Shown: one piece after another, positions 57,901 to 64,000 of the stretch | Numbering within the stretch: position 1 is the stretch's first letter | How the letters are laid out: each line of letters begins with the position of its first letter | Source of the DNA: Undaria pinnatifida | Lineage: Eukaryota > Sar > Phaeophyceae > Laminariales > Alariaceae | Assembly (NCBI GenBank): GCA_012845835.1 | Contig: JABAKD010000012.1 | Span: 6,229,344-6,293,343, forward strand | Length of the DNA stretch: 64,000 nucleotides | Reading direction: 5' to 3' | Translations under genes and position numbers: made by a program | The notes under the pieces: model-generated | What the model was told of the DNA's origin: nothing | Databases searched by the model: none | The model's input: the letters and a program-made list of their open reading frames with translations, nothing else

Positions 57901-59530
57901 AGACAACAGGCGACTGCTGGTCAGCGGCGTTGGCACAAGGACGCTAGCACATTCCAATAGTCTTATCCGTATTGAGAAACTGAAATTGTTGTCGCCCTAG
58001 TGGGTGCCAGCTCGAACCAGTCCTCGGCACGGGACAGAACCTCGGCATGTTTGACGCACGAGTGGAACGGTACGGTAACGAGCCAGGATAACTACCGGTA
58101 AGCTGAAGACACAGCCATGGAGAAGGAACAGTCACGAAGCGGACGGGGTACGATAAACGAGTCCTGCGTTTTACATACATGCAGGTGTAATTTGTACTAC
58201 TGTTGTCTGACTATCTCAAGAACAAATGCCCTGGGGAACGAAGTGCAAGTCAACTGTGAGCTCTACCCACCGACCTAAACGCGAAGAGGAAGGCGTTTGT
58301 CTCTGAAAAACGCCTGATGTAGACGTCACTCCCATCTCCTCAACACACTATCCTGCATCCAGGAAGCTCCAATCGGTATACTCTATACCAGTATAAGGAG
58401 AATCTTGCATCGCCTGATCGATTGATGTTCGACCTGATCATGCATATCCGGGTCGCATAGCTCCAGGCACCCGCGAAAGGGTGCACCTCACGTGGCAATT
58501 CTTGTCCAACGATTGTTGGACACCTCAGCCAGTTGACGAACATCCTACAGGTCATATTGTTTTTGACAGAGGGCGTACTAATACGAGGTTGGGCAACCTA
58601 ATGCGACAGCCAACAGAAGCGCAGGCGCAGAGCGCAGACAGCGACAGCGCACATGCACACATGCGGAGGAAAGTCAATCCCCTCTTTCCCAAAGAGCAAT
58701 CCTCCCCAGGGCGCAAGGAACTACCATACTTGAAGTTCAAATTTCGAATGAAAAACCATGACACCCTCGACAGGAAATCGTGTTACAGGTTACAGCGTTA
58801 CACAGCGGCGTCTTTGCATCATGCCATACCACTGCGAACCTGAGGTGTGCCTATGAGGGTCCGTGGTTCTCAAGCGGTGTACACGACCACCAACAATCCC
58901 ATCACGGCCTGTAATGATGTACCAGGTAGTTTTGGGACGATCAGACAGACGTTCTCTTGAGGAATGAGTTGGTGAAAGGTTTGACGACGGTCCCCCGGGA
59001 GTGCCGCCCGAAGCCGCTAGCCTCGTTACGGCCCGACGGAGGGAAAAATATGCACATTATATGCGTAAATATACTCAAAACGTGTGCCTGTTTGCTGCTC
59101 TTTTTACCGCCTGTTACGTAGGCATGAACGTGTGAAGCAACATGGCAAAAGGGTGCCTCAGCAGTTTTCTTTCGTCTACGGCGACAAATGCTCGCTCAAA
59201 GAAAATGCCTGCGGCGAAACGAATCCATTGTGTTTTCCTGCTCCTTCGGCAACAATACACGCGCACATTTGTTTTCGCCTACGAAGAAAAAAATGAAACA
59301 CGTGCGGAGTCCATAAACGAATTCGTCCGCAGTAAAAAAAAAGGTGGCCGAAACAAAGGGGGGAAAGTGTGGCCATAAGCGGTACACTCCAGGAGTTCAA
59401 TATAATTAATGGTACAAAGCAGAACTCCCCCCCCCCCTTCCTCGCCCAAAGTGGCCAGGGAAGGGGCACGTACGTACGTGTTCGTTTGCACCTCGCTTTA
59501 CTGTGAAAATCATACCTGTGCTCGATATTC
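51942..59530 (+). pseudogene. Blocks P1 and P2 of unit C
   Basis: P1 runs from 51,942 to about 57,010 and P2 from there to about 59,530. The first P1 segment here is an unbroken 118-codon frame (51,942-52,298), from SPDGAPPEPRFEEEIK through the Pro run to FDLHQVYDIEPSYC, slightly longer than the equivalents in A and B. The other segments carry the same breaks as in A and B. Confidence 0.6.
53675..55690 (+). mobile_element. Non-LTR retrotransposon 3' fragment, unit C
   Basis: YADD lies at 53,820-53,831. The upstream linker differs from A and B (KKKKGEKKGKP-type, closer to D). It keeps the 8 bp that A and B lost before VRLEEG, but has the same TAA and TAG stops as A and B. The tail is at about 55,652-55,683. 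Inactive. Confidence 0.85.
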
Positions 59531-60066
59531 GAGTGGAATATCGCTGGCAAGTGGTAGCACAGGCCTGCGCTGGTAGTGGTCAAACTACGTTTAGGCGTTT
59601 GGAACTCAAAGAATACGTTTCATGTTGAAAGTAGCCCCTTGTGGACAAAAAAGGTAAGAGAAGGTAGAAACGGGAGGAAGAAAACAGGAGGGCATGGTGT
59701 AAAGGAGATACGAGACCAGGAGCTGTAGGGATGTGCAAGAGTATCCAACGCCTGACGTGCTCAAGACTCGTTCAGGAAATAGAGAGGTGTTCTTGATTAT
59801 TATTGCCGGAGACCCGTGTCAGAGGTAGAAGTACGTGTCGCGAAGCGAAGAAGCAGTCCTGCCGACGACGCCACATGCAAAGGAGATACAACACCAGGTA
59901 GGGATGCAGGAGTATCCAACGCTTGACGTGCTCCAAGACTCGTCAAGGTGATTATGACGTTGTTCTAACTTATCTGTGACACCCCGATACTTTTTGGTGG
60001 CGCGACCATAATCTAGTTCAACCGTATAACTTTATCTAGCACTGTGGAAGAGACGTGCTTGGAAAA

Positions 60067-60300
60067 ACCAATAATGTATTTCAATTGTGGAGACCCTTTT
60101 TACAAAGCTCGGACTTCCTTCATCTAAATATGAAAGAAGTCTAAGCATCGAACGTCATGAAATGTGCTATTAATAGCTTCTTACTTAAGACAAGCGCGGC
60201 GGCGGGCGGTCGAACGACGGCGGGCGAGCGAGCGAGCGACGAAGGCGGCCAAAGGCCGCGCGACGGCGGCGGCGGCTGGGGAGCGATGGCGGCGAACGAC
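60067..60300. other. Junction sequence between units C and D
   Basis: This sequence is not found elsewhere in the window. It ends in a low-complexity stretch of GCGG, GCGA and CGGCGG repeats (about 60,195-60,290) before the unit D homology starts. An 84-codon frame from the ATG at 60,157 crosses into unit D but has no independent support. Confidence 0.6.
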
Positions 60301-60310
60301 GGTCTTATTC

Positions 60311-60610
60311 GTACAGAGAAAGTTGTGGTGGACCTGGTGGGCGCCACTTCGAACTACTGTAGTCTCCGGCATGAGATGCAAGCTCGACACGTCAACGTAC
60401 GCGCGCACTAGTTAATGATCGCCATATCCAAACCTGGCCAGTATACCAGAATCAGAACGCGTACAGAGAAAGTTGTGGTGGACCTGGTGGGCGCCACTTC
60501 GAACTACTGTAGTCTCCGGCATGAGATGCAAGCTCGACACGGTCAACGTACGCGCGCACTAGTTAATGATCGCCATATCCAAACCTGGCCAGTATACCAG
60601 AATCAGAACG
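60311..60610 (+). repeat. Two-copy tandem repeat, exact 150-bp period
   Basis: GTACAGAGAAAGTTGTGG starts at 60,311 and 60,461. The 150-bp unit covers the block element that reads RTEKVVVDLVGATSNY in one frame, and the period is a multiple of three, so that frame continues through both copies. Units A-C carry it once. Confidence 0.85.
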
Positions 60611-60966
60611 GGTATCGTTGACACCTCTCCGTGGAGGCCTACGGGCGGTTACGGCATGATGAAGTCTAAAGGGAAACATCCCCCCCAGTCCTGGCGATGC
60701 TACTGCATGAGGGAATACTTCTATTAATAACATCTCTTCTGCGACCCAAGTATAGCAACCTGTTTTTCATAACCATATTAGGTCCTGATTACTATGTCTC
60801 CCCGTAACAACAGTACGATCGAACGCATCTACTTTTTCCGAGACTCCGACTTGAGGAGCTCTAACCTCACCCAAAAGCTCACATCGAGAAAAAAATAAGG
60901 TGAACCCCGATGAACCACGCGGAATTCTATGGCCTAGGTAAAATAATCGGAAACACGTGTAAATCA

Positions 60967-62985
60967 CGACGATATCAAGTACGGTAATGGACAACATGTT
61001 GCAGCTTCAACGAAAAAAGGAAAAGGGGGCAAGAAGAGCAAACCACGAGTGGGCAAAGTCTACGGGCGGGGAGGGAGAAGGAGGACGAGGCGCAGAGGTT
61101 GTGGGGTATGCTGTACGCCGACGATGCGGGCATCGTATCACGATCACCAGGAGGTCTAGAGAAGATGATAGCAGTGATCGTGACTGCGTGTTCGGAGTTC
61201 GGGCTTATGGCCTCCGAGGTCAAAACGGAAATTACGTGCCTGCAGACAAAATAATGCGGGGAAGGTGTCGTTCAATATCACTGCAGCCGGCCACGCATAC
61301 AAACAAAAGATCGAATTTATTTCCGTGGGCAGGGCTATCAGCGCAGATAGAGAGCTCATAACGCGGTGTGTTCAGAGTGCCTCGGCGCGCTTCCAGCGGT
61401 GCAATATGGAAATCTATGATCGTCCGGGTGCGTGCTTACGGCTGAAGGTGTGGATGCTGAACGCCGAGGTGGTTGAGACACCACTCTACGGGTGCGTGGC
61501 ATGGAGCCTGAACAAGGCTGAATCCGACATGCTGCGACAGGTTACCCACTCCATGCTTCTCCGATGCCTCAGCTGGCGGAAACGGACATGCGACGGCCAC
61601 ACCCTTTCGTACGCCGATGCGCTTGCCAAGACAGACTCGGAGAGAACAGAGGCCACAGTACGGAAACGGAGGACGTTGTTTGCGCGGTTCGTGGCACGTA
61701 TGGGGGAGGAGCGTCTGTCCCGGAGGGTGATGTTGGGGGAGCTGGATGGGGGTGAGGGCTACTCAGGGGGGCAAGAGAAGGGTTGGATGGTGCGCCTATA
61801 GAAATATACGACGGAATTTGGCATGACACTCGAAGGGCAGCAAAAAAGGCTTCACAGAAGGTAGGCAGATGGTTTCGACGGGTTGAGGAGGGGGCAGAGG
61901 CATTCATGCGGAAATGGCATGACGCAGAGAGTTGCAAAGCTGCAGAGCGACACGCGAAGACCGGGGCAGCGCAACCCATCGCCGGCATCTCTACGCAGCG
62001 CGGGTAAGGGCGGGGGGGGGCGGTTGGGGAGAGGGGGGGGGGGAGAGAGGGGACGGGGGGGGGGGGGGCGTCCTGCCCAAGAGACTGAAGTCTGGGTCTA
62101 GCCATCATCGTCCGGACGTTTGTGTGCCTTCCCATGGCCGTAAGTAGCTAGCGTAACGACGCCCGGACTTCCTCCCCTTGACGTGTTCTCCCCTCAGTGC
62201 CTTTCATGCACTTGATGCCCCGTATGCACCCAAGCCGTTTTCAGTCAGTTTCTAGGATCTGCTTTTATGGTGTTTGTTCCTTTCCTTTCCTTGCTTCCTC
62301 TTCTTTACTTTTATTTTCTTTTTTTCTCTTGTTTTTTTTCCGATTAACTTGGGTCTTTCGTGCGCATGCGTATTGATAGCATTGGCTGGTTGGTTGGCTG
62401 ATATATGGCCACCTCTCCCCTGCAGGCGAGCTCACGTATGTATTCATTTACTACATGTAATATATACGTGGTTGTCCAACTCCCATTTTTTTTGGCTTAT
62501 ATCGGACGCGTAATCTTTGTTGTTTTCCTGGTTGCGCTGTGTAGCTTACCTTACCTCGCTACACCCCCGCTGCTCGCGAGTCTACGTAAGTTATTACGTA
62601 CGTACTATTTTCCTTGCTTCGTCTTCTATTTCTCTACGGTTTTTGTTTTTTTCTCCCTGTTACTAGTGTTCTTTCTCATGGGATTTGCACATTGGCTTGG
62701 TTTCCTGGGTGGCATCTGGTTTAGTCGGTTTCAACTGCGAGTCTTGAAGCGTATGACCCAGTATGGGCCTGGCACGTACGTACGGTGACTTCTGAATCCA
62801 TTTTTACATTTTTTGGCGGATGCATGACTTGCTTCAACTATGAGATATACGTGCACCATTTTGGGTTCGTTTTATTTTTTCCCTGGGATATTCTTCCGCT
62901 GCAGAGTGACTGGAGCCTGACCTGTGACCACGGACTTGATCATGCGAGTTAATGTGAGGACAACAACAACAACAACATCATTTAG
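60967..62985 (+). mobile_element. Non-LTR retrotransposon 3' fragment, unit D (least damaged)
   Basis: YADD lies at 61,114-61,125. After the frameshift common to all copies, a frame stays open for 178 codons (61,265-61,801), because the two positions that are stops in A, B and C are Tyr codons here (TAC at 61,487 and 61,610). It then ends at a private TAG. The 3' region is T-rich and the tail is a pure (CAA)n at about 62,959-62,977. Still inactive. Confidence 0.85.
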
Positions 62986-63727
62986 TTGAGGAGCCCCATC
63001 AGTAAGAAAAGTATGGAAAAAAGAGGAACTGTATCCCTATCGTGGTACGCGTTTAATCCCCACTTATATTCCACCATGCTTGCCCGTGAAGTCGAAAAGG
63101 GCGATTATGGCAGGCAGTGTCGGTAGCAAGACTGTGGTAAAAGCTGGCGATGCTGGCGATGCAGGCCTACCTCGCCGAAGTGCTATTATCCGACAACGAA
63201 TAGCGTCGGATTATCAACGGTGGCCAATGCAAACAAACACCAGACCACATGGACATTGATGACCGACGAAGATATTGTCACCAAAGCCTATTAATAGCGG
63301 CTTCAGAAGCCGGGTACCCGCCCATACGGCCGCAGAACGATCCAACCAATGGAGTTCTTGCTTTTCAACACCGTTGCACGCAGCAGAGCGGAAAAGCCAC
63401 ACACCCTATGCACAGTAGGTCCAGGATTCAAGCTGCCTGCTACAGAATGGTGTTGATCGAATAATCTCAACACAATACTCCACCCTGGAGTGCCGTATCA
63501 TGAAACGACCCATCTTATATTTAGTCCTTAGACACGACATGGGCCGTTTTAGGACTATTGCCGTATAACACGCATGACAACACACACCCTCACATTAACT
63601 TCCGAGTCCGTGTTCTCCAAAACGAGGGGGAAACACGCAATGAAAGCGGTCGTTTTGGAAATACTTCGTCGAGATCTGTCCGTAGACGCATCGATCGGCG
63701 TTTTCACTCTCCCCGTTGCCGAGAAAA

Positions 63728-64000
63728 ATCCTGCTGTAACAGTTCGCCGACGCTTTAACTCGTATATAGTTTGGGATCAATGAGGCCTCTCTGCTGCGAT
63801 CAGCCGGAGACTCTCACCCAGGGCTACTGCCCCCGCTTCGATTCGATGGTAATCAACGCGGCACCTCGTCGCAGAGAGTAGTTACCCCGGTAAAATAAAC
63901 ACCGCGAAAGACAACTGATGTCGTTGTCGGCGTGTCTCGCGCACAATGATGGGCGGGCGGGCGGGATGGTTTGTTTTCCCTAACCGCTTCCCACTCTCTC
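63728..64000. other. Right flank of the array, nothing recognised
   Basis: Unit homology has ended. The stretch contains a (GGGC)n patch near 63,950 and no supportable gene. Confidence 0.5.

Larger units (their letters stand above)
51103..60066 (+). repeat. Tandem array unit C, truncated
   Basis: This matches unit B from 35,537 to about 44,580 and then breaks off abruptly after GCTTGGAAAAA. The second half of the unit (CTG/CAG cluster, minus-strand gene, Ser/Pro frame, hAT element) is missing. An internal deletion of about 90 bp lies near 59,325. Confidence 0.88.
60300..63727 (+). repeat. Partial, older-looking array unit D
   Basis: This matches unit A from about 21,830 to 25,267 (second half of P1 with the LINE) but is more diverged than A, B and C are from each other. 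It lacks the segment equivalent to about 22,131-22,365. The homology ends within GTTGCCGAGA near 63,727. Confidence 0.85.

Noticed and set aside
1-64000. CRISPR arrays, rRNA genes or bacterial operons
   Set aside because: No regularly spaced identical short repeats with unique spacers, no rRNA-like conserved blocks and no runs of adjacent intact genes were seen.

Overview
This window is nuclear-type eukaryotic DNA from a repeat-rich accessory region. There are no bacterial-style operons, rRNA genes or CRISPR arrays, and long reading frames are almost absent. GT-AG splice-like signals, TATA-like boxes, triplet repeats, poly-C and poly-A tracts and remnants of several transposon classes are common. 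The style of the non-LTR reverse transcriptase remnant reminds me of elements seen in stramenopile (brown-alga-like) genomes. That is a weak inference; no marker gene fixes the organism.

Layout. 1-900 is a degenerate satellite. About 1,480-2,240 holds a TATA-like box and one or two plausible exons. About 2,880-3,790 is a CCATGGGT-rich satellite that reverses orientation half-way. 4,030-12,103 is an LTR-bounded element. Its two 626-bp direct repeats look identical and a tRNA-like primer-binding site abuts one of them, but the interior is mostly tandem repeats and keeps only a broken Ty1/copia RNase H tail; it looks like a large non-autonomous retroelement. 12,104-17,862 is mostly unassignable, with a possible spliced gene near 14.1-16.1 kb and a tRNA-like sequence at about 16.46-16.54 kb. 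17,863-19,514 is an inverted, more diverged piece of the downstream array. 19,515-20,014 is a gap of exactly 500 N.

From 20,015 to 63,727 the window is a tandem array of one roughly 15.5-kb unit: unit A (20,015-35,536), unit B (35,537-51,102), a truncated unit C (51,103-about 60,066) and a shorter, older-looking partial unit D (about 60,300-63,727). Each full unit is itself built from three diverged paralogous blocks, called P1, P2 and P0 here, which look like decayed copies of one Pro-rich, probably intron-containing gene. A non-LTR retrotransposon with a (CAA)n(CAG)n tail split block P1, and a hAT-like non-autonomous DNA transposon packed with GGTACCC palindromes sits in block P0, with an 8-bp target duplication and an empty site preserved in block P1. 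Between P2 and P0 are a three-fold CTG/CAG repeat cluster, a candidate minus-strand spliced gene and a 9-bp-periodic Ser/Pro reading frame.

No intact, functionally recognisable protein gene was found. The main interest is nested duplication: an ancient gene triplication, then transposon insertions, then tandem amplification of the whole 15.5-kb block with mosaic exchange between copies.
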